A stretch of DNA of 64,000 nt from Pseudomonas sp. SID14000 (GTDB taxonomy: Bacteria > Pseudomonadota > Gammaproteobacteria > Pseudomonadales > Pseudomonadaceae). The stretch's first letter is position 1. Every line of letters starts with the position of its first letter. Under the pieces are notes generated by a model. The model saw only the letters and a list, made by a program, of their open reading frames with translations, did no database searches and was not told the DNA's origin. The translations under genes and the position numbers were made by a program. This document shows positions 10,094 through 19,288 of the stretch, in pieces. Location of the stretch: NCBI RefSeq assembly GCF_002165135.1, contig NZ_NFZQ01000003.1:124001-188000 (forward strand), in the 5' to 3' direction.

Positions 10094-11056
10094 TTACTGG
10101 CGCGCCTGGCCATCCTGAGGGCGCATCGACAGCGCCACACGCTCTGCGGTACCCAGCGGAATTTCGCCGACCACAGTGACCATCACCTTGCCCTTGGGCG
10201 TGTTCAGCCGCCGGGAAACCGCCGACGTCGGGCCAAGCTGGGTACGCATGTCGGTCCCGCCCTCATCCGTCACCGGTTCGAGGAATACCGAGAAGCGTGC
10301 CAGGCCATCGTCGTACATCAGGCTGCTGACCGTGCTGTCACGCTTCGGATCGCGGCGTACCGAGCTGTTGACCAGTTCGAAACCTGGCGGCAGCCAGTCC
10401 GAACGCCAGCCGGCGACTGTGTCATTACCGGCAGCAGCCACATGCTGCACCGGCTTGCACGCAGCACTGGCACGCAGGTCGTCATCGCTGGGCACTTCAG
10501 TATCGAGGCGGGTCATCTGGAAGCGCTCCAGCAACTGCCCCTTGTCGTTGATCATCAACGAGCGTAGCGGCAGGCCGGTGGTACGATCCAGGTGCAATTC
10601 GAAGGCATAACGGTGCTGGTCGCGCGGGGTGAGCGTCACGATCACGGCATCGCGCCCGGCGACCCGTGACCTGCCCGCCACGCTCAAGTCATACCAACCC
10701 ATCAGTTTCAGCGGATCAAGCACACGCTGTGCGGCGTCCGGAGGTATCGTCACACCACTGACCAAGGCCCCACTGACGCACTCTACCTTGCCATCCACAC
10801 GCACGATTTCCTGGGCGGCATCATCGAGCTGCAACAGCCGCTCGCTGACCTTGCCGTCGTCGACCCTGTGCCAGATCTCGTGGGAAGAGAAACTGCCGTT
10901 ACGTTCGTAGACAAAAGAGCCTTGGTAGCTCTGATTTTTCTCGGCCTGTGCCAGCTTGCTCAGCCACTCGCTCGCCTCTGGCGAGGAATTGGCCGCCAAT
11001 GCTGGCACCGTCATGCAGCTGCCAATCAGCAGCGACAGGAGAGGTAGCGCGCGCAT
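10094..11056 (-). CDS. mucB: Sigma-E regulatory protein MucB (RseB family)
   Basis: This 320-residue periplasmic protein binds the periplasmic part of MucA and protects it from AlgW-type proteolysis. It has an N-terminal signal peptide (cleavage after ALA near residue 21), a large LolA-like N-terminal domain (SYQGSFVYERNG to about residue 200), and a smaller C-terminal MucA-binding domain. AAGGAGG precedes the ATG. It follows mucA by 12 bases. Normally mucC follows mucB in P. aeruginosa; here the next gene is mucD after an untranslated gap that contains no MucC-like frame. Confidence 0.93.
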   Translation of the reverse strand: MRALPLLSLLIGSCMTVPALAANSSPEASEWLSKLAQAEKNQSYQGSFVYERNGSFSSHEIWHRVDDGKVSERLLQLDDAAQEIVRVDGKVECVSGALVSGVTIPPDAAQRVLDPLKLMGWYDLSVAGRSRVAGRDAVIVTLTPRDQHRYAFELHLDRTTGLPLRSLMINDKGQLLERFQMTRLDTEVPSDDDLRASAACKPVQHVAAAGNDTVAGWRSDWLPPGFELVNSSVRRDPKRDSTVSSLMYDDGLARFSVFLEPVTDEGGTDMRTQLGPTSAVSRRLNTPKGKVMVTVVGEIPLGTAERVALSMRPQDGQARQ

Positions 11057-11068
11057 GATCCTCCTTAC

Positions 11069-11659
11069 TTAACGGTTTTCCAGGCTGGCGGCGCGGGCAT
11101 ACGGCAATGCGGTTTCAGTGCCCTTGAGCGCAGATTCCTGGGCATGCTGGCGCAGGTAGCCTGGAAGACGCTGATCCCAGCCGGCCTGGTTCTGCAGCAC
11201 GCCGTTGGCCATCGGCCCGGTCGGTTGCTCACTGCTCTCACTATAGCCTGCCAAAACGGCTGGGCCTTGGGCTTGTGGCACACTCAGGCCCTGCTGGGCT
11301 GATTGCTGTGCAGCCAGCTCGGCGCCAGTGATCTCGTCCTGGTTGTACATGCGCACACCGGCCAGCACGGCTACGGTGACCGAGGCAGCTACCGCCAGAC
11401 GGCCAATGCTGCGCCATGGGCCCTTCTTGACCTTGGCCGGCACGGCCTCGTCAGCCAGCGCGGCAGACACCGCCGAGGCGATATCCAGATTAGGCAGCAG
11501 CAGCTCCTTGTGCATCGCTGCGCGAGCAACCTGGTAACGCGACCAGGTGGCACGGGTTTCAGCATCGTCTACGGCGTTCAACACACGACGCAGTTCAAGC
11601 TCGTCCGCTTCGTTATCCATCACCGCGGACAGCGATTCCTGCAAAGCTTCACGACTCAT
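11069..11659 (-). CDS. mucA: Anti-sigma factor MucA
   Basis: This 196-residue single-pass inner-membrane anti-sigma factor (RseA family) sequesters AlgU. The N-terminal cytoplasmic domain (SREALQESLSAVMDNEADELELRRVL) is the sigma-binding region, the membrane segment is about residues 87-104 (GRLAVAASVTVAVLAG), and the rest is periplasmic, where AlgW would cut. The frame is full-length with no mucoidy-type truncation. The ribosome site GAGGAA precedes the start. It lies 31 bases after algU and 12 before mucB. Confidence 0.95.
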   Translation of the reverse strand: MSREALQESLSAVMDNEADELELRRVLNAVDDAETRATWSRYQVARAAMHKELLLPNLDIASAVSAALADEAVPAKVKKGPWRSIGRLAVAASVTVAVLAGVRMYNQDEITGAELAAQQSAQQGLSVPQAQGPAVLAGYSESSEQPTGPMANGVLQNQAGWDQRLPGYLRQHAQESALKGTETALPYARAASLENR

Positions 11660-11690
11660 GGCGGTTCCTCTCTTGGCTGTCGCCGCTGTC

Positions 11691-12272
11691 TCAGGTTTCC
11701 TGCAGCAAAGGTTGCAGGGCTTTGTCTATGGCCTCCCGAGCGCGGAAGATTCGAGAGCGCACGGTACCCACCGGACATTGCATGACACTGGCAATGTCTT
11801 CGTAACTCAGCCCGTCGAACTCACGCAGGGTCAGCGCCGTGCGCAGGTCTTCAGGCAGTTGCTGGATGGTGCGATGGACAGTGCCTTCGATTTCATCCCG
11901 CAACAACGAGCGCTCTGGGGACTCTAGATCCTTGAGACCATGATCGCCGTCGTAAAACTCCGCGTCCTCGGAGCTCACATCACTGTCTGGCGGCCGTCTT
12001 CCACGGGACACCAGGTAGTTCTTCGCCGTGTTGATGGCGATGCGGTACAGCCACGTATAGAACGCACTGTCTCCGCGGAAGTTGCCAAGCGCACGGTAGG
12101 CCTTGATGAAGGCTTCCTGTGCTACATCCTGGGCCTCGTGGGTGTCGTGAACGAACCGCACGATCAACCCGAGAATCTTGTGCTGATACTTCAGCACCAA
12201 CAGATCGAACGCTCGCCTGTCGCCGCGCTGAACGCGCTCGACAAGCTGCTGATCCTCTTCCTGGGTTAGCAT
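11691..12272 (-). CDS. algU: Extracytoplasmic sigma factor AlgU (RpoE/sigma-22)
   Basis: This 193-residue ECF sigma factor controls envelope stress and exopolysaccharide genes. Region 2 spans the FDLLVLKYQHKILGLIVRFV segment and AQDVAQEAFIKAYRAL; region 4 includes LREFDGLSYEDIASVMQCP and VRSRIFRAREAI. It is very close to P. aeruginosa AlgU. ATG 12272 is preceded by GAGGAG at 5 bases; an upstream GTG at 12278 lies too near the ribosome site. It heads algU-mucA-mucB and is probably autoregulated from the sites upstream. Confidence 0.96.
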   Translation of the reverse strand: MLTQEEDQQLVERVQRGDRRAFDLLVLKYQHKILGLIVRFVHDTHEAQDVAQEAFIKAYRALGNFRGDSAFYTWLYRIAINTAKNYLVSRGRRPPDSDVSSEDAEFYDGDHGLKDLESPERSLLRDEIEGTVHRTIQQLPEDLRTALTLREFDGLSYEDIASVMQCPVGTVRSRIFRAREAIDKALQPLLQET

Positions 12273-12331
12273 GAACACTCCTCAGTGAACTCGAAGGAGC
12301 GTTGCAACAGCCATCGTTCAGGCTTGCAACC

Positions 12332-12358
12332 ATAGACTCGGGCTTTGCGCAAAAGTTC
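12332..12358 (-). promoter_or_regulatory. Sigma-E (AlgU) type promoter of algU
   Basis: On the minus strand GAACTT is followed after 16 bases by TCTAT, close to the AlgU consensus GAACTT-N16/17-TCTGA, about 60 bases upstream of the algU start. This fits the known autoregulation of algU. The 434-base algU-nadB gap (12273-12706) contains this site, a second similar one further out and the nadB leader; no other gene is visible in it. Confidence 0.7.
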
Positions 12359-12524
12359 TCCCCTCCAAGCAAGTTTCCTGCAGCCCTTGGTCGGCTTGCA
12401 CGAAAGACGCGGCGCGGTCACGGCCGGCTACGTCGATAATCAGGTTTCGAGTACGCAGGGACAGCCCGGACAGGCCTGCCGCCCTGCGTCGCCGCGGCAA
12501 GTTGTGGCGCGTGGGCAGCCTTCA

Positions 12525-12552
12525 TAGGATTTCCGGCTGTGTCGGAAAGTTC
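12525..12552 (-). promoter_or_regulatory. Second AlgU-like promoter candidate
   Basis: On the minus strand GAACTT, 17 bases, then TCCTA. The -35 is perfect and the -10 weaker. Two AlgU-dependent promoters are known upstream of algU in P. aeruginosa, which makes the arrangement plausible. Confidence 0.45.
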
Positions 12553-12706
12553 CCACAAAGGTTGTCGCGACCAAGCAGGTGGCATGGAAATTGGCCACCC
12601 GGGGCTGCTATAAAGGCAACCCGGCCAGCTTTAACGATAGTTTCACAATGCCATCGGCGCGTGACTATTGTGCCGCGCCCCTTCCAAAGAATACTAGTGT
12701 CCTGAC

Positions 12707-14311
12707 ATGAGCCAACAATTCCAACATGATGTCCTGGTGATCGGCAGCGGTGCCGCCGGTCTCAGCCTGGCACTGAACCTCCCCAGTCACCTGCGAATCG
12801 CCGTGCTCAGCAAGGGCGACCTTGCCAATGGCTCGACCTTCTGGGCCCAGGGCGGTGTCGCGGCGGTGCTGGACAACACCGATACCGTGCAATCGCATGT
12901 CGAGGACACCCTCAATGCTGGCGGTGGCCTTTGCCATGAAGAGGCAGTGCGCTTTACCGTCGAGCACAGCCGCGAAGCCATCGAGTGGCTGATCGAGCAA
13001 GGCGTGCCCTTTACCCGCGACGAGCACTACAGCGTCGACGACGGCGGCTTCGAGTTCCACCTGACCCGCGAGGGCGGCCATAGTCACCGGCGCATCATCC
13101 ACGCCGCCGACGCCACCGGTGCAGCCATCTTCACCACGCTGCTGGAGCAGGCCCGCCAACGCCCGAACATCCAGTTGCTTGAGCAACGCGTGGCGGTCGA
13201 CCTGATCACCGAACGCCGCCTCGGCCTGCCCGGCGAGCGCTGCCTGGGTGCCTACGTGCTCGACCGCAACACCGGCGAGGTGGACACCTTCGGCGCACGC
13301 TTCACCGTGCTGGCCACTGGCGGCGCGGCCAAGGTCTACCTGTATACCAGCAACCCCGATGGTGCCTGCGGCGACGGCATCGCCATGGCCTGGCGGGCCG
13401 GCTGCCGGGTGGCGAACCTGGAGTTCAACCAGTTCCACCCGACTTGCCTGTACCACCCACAGGCCAAGAGCTTTTTGATCACCGAAGCCCTGCGCGGCGA
13501 AGGTGCCCTGCTGCGCTTGCCCAATGGTGAGCGTTTCATGCCGCGCTTCGACCCGCGCGAAGAGCTGGCCCCGCGCGACATCGTGGCCCGCGCCATCGAC
13601 CATGAAATGAAGCGCCTGGGCGTGGACTGCGTGTACCTGGACATCACCCACAAGCCGGCCGACTTCATCAAGAGCCACTTCCCCACCGTGTATGAGCGCT
13701 GCCTGGCGTTTGGCATCGACATCACCCGCCAGCCGATCCCGGTGGTACCGGCGGCGCACTATACCTGCGGCGGTGTGATGGTCGACGACCGCGGTCACAC
13801 AGACGTGCCGGGCCTGTACGCCATTGGCGAAACCAGCTTCACCGGCCTGCACGGCGCCAACCGCATGGCCAGCAACTCGCTGCTGGAATGCTTCGTCTAT
13901 GGCCGTGCCGCCGCGGCCGACATCCAGGCGCACCTGGATGAAGTGGCAATGCCCAAGGCCCTGCCCGGCTGGGATGCCAGCCAGGTCACCGACTCGGACG
14001 AGGACGTGATAATTGCGCACAACTGGGACGAACTGCGGCGTTTCATGTGGGACTACGTCGGCATCGTGCGCACCAGCAAGCGCCTGCAGCGAGCACAGCA
14101 CCGTATTCGCCTGCTGCTGGACGAAATCGATGAGTTCTACAGCAACTACAAGGTCAGCCGCGACCTGATCGAATTGCGCAACCTGGCGCAGGTAGCCGAG
14201 TTGATGATCCTGTCAGCCATGCAGCGCAAGGAAAGTCGCGGGCTGCATTACACCCTGGATTACCCCGGGATGCTGGACGAGGCCAAGGACACCATTCTTA
14301 GTCCTCTCTGA
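12707..14311 (+). CDS. nadB: L-aspartate oxidase NadB
   Basis: This 534-residue flavoenzyme oxidises L-aspartate to iminoaspartate, the first step of de novo NAD synthesis. The FAD dinucleotide-binding motif [13 protein letters not shown] starts at residue 11, and further hallmarks are [22 protein letters not shown]-like [17 protein letters not shown], the active-site region QFHPTCLY, and the substrate-entry arginine region [18 protein letters not shown]-terminal helical domain follows. It is divergent from algU, as in other pseudomonads. Bases 14216-14267 near its 3' end are copied twice in the repeat array downstream. Confidence 0.96.
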   Translation: MSQQFQHDVLVIGSGAAGLSLALNLPSHLRIAVLSKGDLANGSTFWAQGGVAAVLDNTDTVQSHVEDTLNAGGGLCHEEAVRFTVEHSREAIEWLIEQGVPFTRDEHYSVDDGGFEFHLTREGGHSHRRIIHAADATGAAIFTTLLEQARQRPNIQLLEQRVAVDLITERRLGLPGERCLGAYVLDRNTGEVDTFGARFTVLATGGAAKVYLYTSNPDGACGDGIAMAWRAGCRVANLEFNQFHPTCLYHPQAKSFLITEALRGEGALLRLPNGERFMPRFDPREELAPRDIVARAIDHEMKRLGVDCVYLDITHKPADFIKSHFPTVYERCLAFGIDITRQPIPVVPAAHYTCGGVMVDDRGHTDVPGLYAIGETSFTGLHGANRMASNSLLECFVYGRAAAADIQAHLDEVAMPKALPGWDASQVTDSDEDVIIAHNWDELRRFMWDYVGIVRTSKRLQRAQHRIRLLLDEIDEFYSNYKVSRDLIELRNLAQVAELMILSAMQRKESRGLHYTLDYPGMLDEAKDTILSPL

Positions 14312-14318
14312 AAGTTGT

Positions 14319-15117
14319 AGCGCCTGCGAGATCGAGCGCCGCCCGCGCGGCGCTTCGCGGGACAAGCCCGCTCCCACATTTGTTGCAACGTGCCCATGCC
14401 TGTGGGAGAGGCGTTGTCAGCCTGGGGGGCATGGCTTGGGGCAGGTGATGCGGCAGCAATGCCAACTCAGAAATCCAGTCAACCCACCAAGGCTGGCCAC
14501 CATGGCCTGACAGGTTCGGCACGTTGCAACAAATGTGGGAGCCATGCAACGCAAGGAAAGTCGCGGGCTGCATTACACCCTGGATTACCCCGATCGAGCG
14601 CCGCCCGCGCGGCGCTTCGCGGGGCAAGCCCGCTCCCACATTTGTTGCAACGTGCCCATGCCTGTGGGAGAGGCGTTGTCAGCCTGGGGGGCATGGCTTG
14701 GGGCAGGTGATGCGGCAGCAATGCCAACTCAGAAATCCAATCAACCCACCAAGGCTGGCAACCATGGCCTGACAGGTTCGGCACGTTGCAACAAATGTGG
14801 GAGCCATGCAACGCAAGGAAAGTCGCGGGCTGCATTACACCCTGGATTACCCCGATCGAGCGCCGCCCGCGCGGCGCTTCGCGGGACAAGCCCGCTCCCA
14901 CATTTGTTGCAACGTGCCCATGCCTGTGGGAGAGGCGTTGTCAGCCTGGGGGGCATGGCTTGGGGCAGGTGATGCGGCAGCAATGCCAACTCAGAAATCC
15001 AGTCAACCCACCAAGGCTGGCAACCATGGCCTGACAGGTTCGGCACGTTGCAACAAATGTGGGAGCGGGCTTGCCCCGCGAAGCGCCGCGCGGGCGGCGC
15101 TCGATCTCGCAGGCGCT
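14319..15117. repeat. 262-bp tandem array of nadB 3'-fragment plus REP modules
   Basis: This gene-free stretch of about 830 bases after nadB is a structured array. It is bounded by 76-base inverted arms (14319-14394 and 15042-15117) of a GC-rich REP type (GATCGAGCGCCGCCCGCGCG). Inside, a 210-base module (14331-14540) is followed by two near-identical 262-base units (14541-14802 and 14803-15064). Each unit equals 52 bases of the nadB coding end (source 14216-14267) fused directly to the 210-base module; the 63 bases 14268-14330 holding the nadB stop codon are missing from the copies. Only a handful of substitutions separate the units, which suggests recent expansion. No gene is seen here. Confidence 0.92.
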
Positions 15118-15140
15118 GAAGCTGCCACGACGAACACCTG

Positions 15141-15605
15141 TCAGCCCTGACTCGCCCCCACCCCTGCCCACCTGCGCCGGCTGAACTTCAACCGCACCCG
15201 CAAGCGCCGGTGCTCATCAGCCCCCAGCGCATCCAGTGGCACGCATTGGCTCTCCCCCAACCAGCGCCCCGCCCGCACAAAGCGCAACACCACCAGCCCC
15301 GGCAATGCCACACTGTCCCGACACAAGCGAACCGGCTGCCAGCCACGGGCACGGCTGAATACCTGCCAGCCGCGCACATCACGGCGCAGGCCAACGACGG
15401 CATGTTCATGCGTCAGCAAAATACGTCGGGGAATGACCCAGCCAGCGTGGGCAATACAGGCGGCGACAGCAGCAAGGGCCAACCACCCGGGCAGCGGGCT
15501 CACCCATACGGCAAACCACGCCAGTACCTGGCACCCCAGGTAGGCCGCTAGCAGCAGGCGCGAACCTTGCCAGCGGCACTCGAAGCACTCACTTGGGCTG
15601 GACAC
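15141..15605 (-). CDS. ygfX: YgfX-family membrane protein
   Basis: This 154-residue inner-membrane protein has two adjacent hydrophobic segments near residues 16-37 and 40-58 and a basic, tryptophan-containing C-terminal cytoplasmic part. Size, topology and position immediately after sdhE match the YgfX (CptA-like) family, which accompanies sdhE in many gamma-proteobacteria and has been linked to SdhE and to cell division or a toxin-antitoxin role. The start is GTG 15605, overlapping the sdhE stop by 17 bases. The C terminus reaches almost to the nadB-linked repeat array. Confidence 0.7.
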   Translation of the reverse strand: MSSPSECFECRWQGSRLLLAAYLGCQVLAWFAVWVSPLPGWLALAAVAACIAHAGWVIPRRILLTHEHAVVGLRRDVRGWQVFSRARGWQPVRLCRDSVALPGLVVLRFVRAGRWLGESQCVPLDALGADEHRRLRVRLKFSRRRWAGVGASQG

Positions 15606-15843
15606 GATCCAGGATGATGCGGACCATGCGCTGCAGCTCCGGGTCTTCGGACTCGGTGCGCTCCATGAACCAGCCGAACATGTCCTGATCTTCGCAGCTC
15701 AACAGACGCACGTAGAGTTCGCGGTCGGTCTCGTTGAGCGTGGGGTAGACTTCCTGGGTGAAAGGCACCAGCAGTACGTCCAGTTCCAGCATGCCGCGGC
15801 GGCTGTGCCAGAAAAGCCGGTTGAGTTCAGTTTGTTCGACCAT
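15589..15843 (-). CDS. sdhE: FAD assembly factor SdhE
   Basis: This 84-residue protein promotes covalent flavinylation of succinate dehydrogenase and fumarate reductase. It shows the [11 protein letters not shown] motif (RGxxE signature) at about residues 15-25 and DMFGWF near residue 55. GAGGAGG lies 5 bases before ATG 15843; the frame is open further upstream, but no other start has a ribosome site. It is co-transcribed with ygfX and divergent from ygfZ. Confidence 0.9.
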   Translation of the reverse strand: MVEQTELNRLFWHSRRGMLELDVLLVPFTQEVYPTLNETDRELYVRLLSCEDQDMFGWFMERTESEDPELQRMVRIILDRVQPK

Positions 15844-15976
15844 GGGGCCCTCCTCGAATGGCCCGTCAGTATACAGCCAGGCGAGCGAAGCGACACCGGG
15901 CGTTGGTCTAGTCACCTACCTATTTTGTTACCGGCGTTCTATGATGGCCGCCAGTCTTTAGCCACCGCGATGACCC

Positions 15977-16918
15977 ATGGCCGATTCCGTTTTCTTCTGC
16001 CCCCTGTCCCACGAGGGCATCCTCGCTGTCCGCGGCTCCGATGCAGGCAAGTTCCTGCAAGGCCAGCTGACCTGCAACATCAACTACCTAAGCCTGGAAC
16101 ACGCCAGCCTCGGCGCCCGCTGCATGGTCAAGGGACGCATGCAGTCGAGTTTCCGCATCCTGCCAGAGGGCAACGGCTACCTGCTGGCAATGGCCAGCGA
16201 GCTGCTCGACGCCCAACTGGCCGACCTCAAGAAGTACGCCGTGTTCTCCAAGGCCACGCTGACCGATGAAAGCGCTGCCTGGGCACGCTTCGGCCTGCAC
16301 GGCGGCGATGCGGCGCTACAGGCGCTGGGGCTCGATGTGCCACCAGCAGCCGGCAGCACCGCACGCCACGACGGCTTGATCGCCATTGCCGTGTCCGCTG
16401 GCCGCGTAGAGCTGTGGGCCCCGGCGGACAGCGCCGCAAGCGTTCGCCAGGCGCTGGCTGCGGCATTGCCCGAAGGTAGCCTCAACGACTGGCTGCTGGG
16501 GCAGATTCGCGCCGGTATCGGTCAGGTCATGGGGCCAACCCGCGAGCTGTTCATCCCGCAGATGATCAACCTGCAGGCCGTCGACGGCGTCAGCTTCAAG
16601 AAAGGCTGCTACACCGGCCAGGAAATCGTTGCCCGCATGCAGTACCTGGGCAAGCTCAAGCGCCGCCAGTACCGCCTGGCACTGGACCAGCAGGCCATTC
16701 CGGCCCCGGGCGCCGAGATCTTCTCGCCCACTCATGGTTCGTCGGTCGGTGAGGTGGTCATTGCTGCCAGCAGCGGCACGGGCTGCGAACTGCTCGCGGT
16801 GCTCAGCGCCGAAGCGGTGGAGGACGACAACCTGCACCTGGGCAGCCTCGAAGGCCCGCGCCTGCAAGTGCTGACCCTGCCCTACGAACTGGACCGCGAC
16901 CGGGAAATCCAGCGCTGA
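15977..16918 (+). CDS. ygfZ: Folate-binding protein YgfZ (GcvT-like, Fe-S/tRNA modification)
   Basis: This 313-residue folate-binding protein, a relative of the glycine-cleavage T protein, supports Fe-S enzymes including MiaB-type tRNA modification. The diagnostic motif KGCYTGQEIVAR is present at about residues 213-224, with MINLQAVDGVSFKKG just before it. The N-terminal segment GKFLQGQLTCNI is also typical. It is divergent from sdhE across 133 bases, an arrangement conserved in pseudomonads. Confidence 0.92.
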   Translation: MADSVFFCPLSHEGILAVRGSDAGKFLQGQLTCNINYLSLEHASLGARCMVKGRMQSSFRILPEGNGYLLAMASELLDAQLADLKKYAVFSKATLTDESAAWARFGLHGGDAALQALGLDVPPAAGSTARHDGLIAIAVSAGRVELWAPADSAASVRQALAAALPEGSLNDWLLGQIRAGIGQVMGPTRELFIPQMINLQAVDGVSFKKGCYTGQEIVARMQYLGKLKRRQYRLALDQQAIPAPGAEIFSPTHGSSVGEVVIAASSGTGCELLAVLSAEAVEDDNLHLGSLEGPRLQVLTLPYELDRDREIQR

Positions 16919-16974
16919 CCAGCCTGCCCCGCCTACGTGGCGGGGCCGCACCACCGACTGCGGTAGACACGCCC

Positions 16975-17781
16975 ATGAACAAGCTGGCCGAGATGGTTCA
17001 AGCACAGTTGCTCAATGCCATCGAAAAGGATGACCTGGTCCTGCCGACCCTGCCCGAGGTTGCCTTGAGCATCCGCGAGGCAGCGGAAGACAGCGAGATC
17101 AGCGTAGCGGCCCTGAGCAAGGTGATCGGTCGCGATGCGGCCCTTTCTGCGCGCCTGATCAAGGTTGTCAACAGCCCGCTGCTGCGCGCGGCGGTCGAGG
17201 TCACCGACCTGCACACCGCCATTACGCGGCTGGGCATCAACTACAGCTGCAACCTGGCCATTGGCCTGGTTATCGAGCAGATTTTCCACGCCCGCGCGCC
17301 GGCAGTAGAGCAAAAGCTACGCGATATCTGGGCCAACAGCCTGGAAGTGGCGGGCATCAGCTACGAAATCTGCCACCGCTACACGCAACTCAAGCCCGAC
17401 CAGGCCACCCTCGGGGGGCTGGTCCACCAGATTGGCGCGCTGCCGGTACTGATCTATGCCGAAGAGCACAACGAACTGCTGTCCGACCCGGTGTGCCTGC
17501 ATTATGTGATCGAACAGATCCAGCCGGTGCTGGGCAACAAGATCCTCAAGGCCTGGGAGTTTCCGGAGCAACTGGTCAACCTGCCGAGCCAGGTGCAGGA
17601 CCTGGACCGACAGACCGACAAGATCGACTACATCGACATCGTGCAGATCGCCCGCTGTATCAGCCAGCGCGGACGCCACCGACCGCTGGCGGCACTGCCG
17701 GCGTACCGCCACCTTGGCCTGCCCTACGGCACCGAGCTGGAAGTGGATGAACTGATCGAGGCGCGGAGCATGTTGCGCTGA
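16975..17781 (+). CDS. HDOD domain protein
   Basis: This 268-residue cytoplasmic protein has one HDOD domain (about residues 22-215) starting LPTLPEVALSIREAAED. HDOD domains are HD-like helical domains without the full metal-binding HD motif and usually act in signalling. Visible features are LSARLIKVVNSPL, AITRLGINYSCNLAIGL and the segment GGLVHQIGALPVL, where the catalytic HD pair of true phosphohydrolases is missing. It follows ygfZ by 56 bases and may be co-transcribed. The specific target is unknown. Confidence 0.85.
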   Translation: MNKLAEMVQAQLLNAIEKDDLVLPTLPEVALSIREAAEDSEISVAALSKVIGRDAALSARLIKVVNSPLLRAAVEVTDLHTAITRLGINYSCNLAIGLVIEQIFHARAPAVEQKLRDIWANSLEVAGISYEICHRYTQLKPDQATLGGLVHQIGALPVLIYAEEHNELLSDPVCLHYVIEQIQPVLGNKILKAWEFPEQLVNLPSQVQDLDRQTDKIDYIDIVQIARCISQRGRHRPLAALPAYRHLGLPYGTELEVDELIEARSMLR

Positions 17782-17791
17782 CCGGTGTCAG

Positions 17792-17901
17792 CCTGTTCGG
17801 CCTTCTTCGCGGGTAAAACCGCTCCCACAGGGACCGCGCCGCTGCTGAAGGCTGCGCCATATTTGTGGGAGCGGGTTTACCCGCGAAAGGGCCGACACAG
17901 G
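17792..17901. repeat. REP pair (inverted)
   Basis: Two inverted REP units (about 17792-17832 and 17862-17901) separate the HDOD gene from the convergent tctE gene. Confidence 0.88.
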
Positions 17902-17908
17902 CAACACA

Positions 17909-19288
17909 TCAATCCGCGATAAAACTCACCCGCACCCGCAACCCGCCCTTCGCACCGTCATGCAGGCTCACCTGCGCCAGATGCGCCCGGCAGATCTCGC
18001 CAACGATTGCCAACCCAAGCCCGCTGCCCTGCGCACTGCGCCGGTAGAAGCGCTCGAACACCCGCTCACGCTCGGCCTCGGGAATCCCCGGCCCGTCGTC
18101 TTCCACTTCCAGCACCGCCGGCGCCACCACCCGCAAGATCACGTTGCCACCCGCTGGCGTATGGGCCAGGGCATTGTCCACCAGGTTGCTCAACAGCTCG
18201 TTGAGCAGCGTTGGTTCCCCCTTCAGCCACACCGGCGCCTCGGCCTCCAGGGCCAGCGCCACCCCGCGTTTGTGCGCCAGCGGTGCCATGGCCATGCCCA
18301 GCTCGCGAGCCAACTGGCTCAAATCCAGGCGCTGCGCGCCGCCTTCGGCAATCGCCCGCGCACCGTTCTCGACCCGCGCCAGCGACAGCAACTGGTTGGC
18401 CAGATGAGTCAGCCGATCGGTGCCCTGGGCCGCGGACTCCAGCGTCTGCCGCCACTCCTGCGGCTCGGCCGAACGCAAGCCCAGCTCGACCCGCGCCTTC
18501 AGCGCGGCCAGCGGCGTACGCAACTCGTGGGCGGCGTCGGCGATGAACTGCGCCTGGCGTTCGAACTGGCCGCGCAAACGCTCGGTGAAGTGGTTCAAAG
18601 CCCGCACCAGCGGGCTCAGCTCACGCTGCACCTGTACCACCGGCAAGGCCCGCAGGTCGTCCGGCTGGCGCTCTTCCACCGCCGTGCGCAGGCGCTCCAG
18701 CGGCCGCAACGCGGCACTCACGGCAAACCACACCATCACCAGCGCACCCAGCGCCAGCATCCCCAGGCGCAGCAGGGTGTCAGCCATCAAGCCACGGGCC
18801 ATGCGCACCCGCGCTTCCTCGGTTTCGGCTACGCGGATTTCCGCCATGCCGTTCATGTTCGGCTCGCTCACGGGTTTGAGCAGGCTGACCACGCGCACGT
18901 CCTGGCCCAGGTAGGTGGCATTGTAGAACCGCGCCAGCGCCGGGTAATCGTCAGTACGCGGCGTGCCCGGCGGGGGCGCTGGCAGGTTCTCGTAGCCGGA
19001 AATCAGCCGCTGCTGGATATCCAGCACCTGGTAGTAGATGCGCCCGGCACTGTCGTAGGCAAAGGTATCCAGGGCCACATAGGGAACATCCGCGCTCAGC
19101 GAACCGTCACGCTGGGACAAGCCGGCGGCAATGGTCCGCGCCGAGGCCAGCAGGGTCCGGTCGTAGGCGGTGTCGGCGGCCTCACGCCCGTTCCAGTAGG
19201 CGCTCAGGCCGCTGGCCAGCATCAGCACCACCAGCAGCAAGGCCAGGTTGCCGAGCAAGCGCCCGCGCAGGCTGCCGTTGTCACGCAT
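17909..19288 (-). CDS. tctE: Sensor histidine kinase TctE
   Basis: This 459-residue inner-membrane sensor kinase is predicted to sense tricarboxylates. It has an N-terminal membrane segment (about residues 9-30), a periplasmic TctE-type domain to about residue 168, a second membrane segment (about 172-192), a HAMP region, phospho-acceptor H254 in [16 protein letters not shown], an N-box NLVDNALAHTP and a G-box GSGLGLAIV. The start ATG 19288 overlaps the tctD stop by 8 bases. Divergence from opdH-tctCBA supports the tricarboxylate assignment. Confidence 0.9.
   Translation of the reverse strand: MRDNGSLRGRLLGNLALLLVVLMLASGLSAYWNGREAADTAYDRTLLASARTIAAGLSQRDGSLSADVPYVALDTFAYDSAGRIYYQVLDIQQRLISGYENLPAPPPGTPRTDDYPALARFYNATYLGQDVRVVSLLKPVSEPNMNGMAEIRVAETEEARVRMARGLMADTLLRLGMLALGALVMVWFAVSAALRPLERLRTAVEERQPDDLRALPVVQVQRELSPLVRALNHFTERLRGQFERQAQFIADAAHELRTPLAALKARVELGLRSAEPQEWRQTLESAAQGTDRLTHLANQLLSLARVENGARAIAEGGAQRLDLSQLARELGMAMAPLAHKRGVALALEAEAPVWLKGEPTLLNELLSNLVDNALAHTPAGGNVILRVVAPAVLEVEDDGPGIPEAERERVFERFYRRSAQGSGLGLAIVGEICRAHLAQVSLHDGAKGGLRVRVSFIAD

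Noticed and set aside
14541..15064. Small genes inside the nadB-derived repeat units (frame starting [16 protein letters not shown])
   Set aside because: The frame is a copied end of nadB joined to REP sequence, with no ribosome site, and it runs into REP-derived residues.
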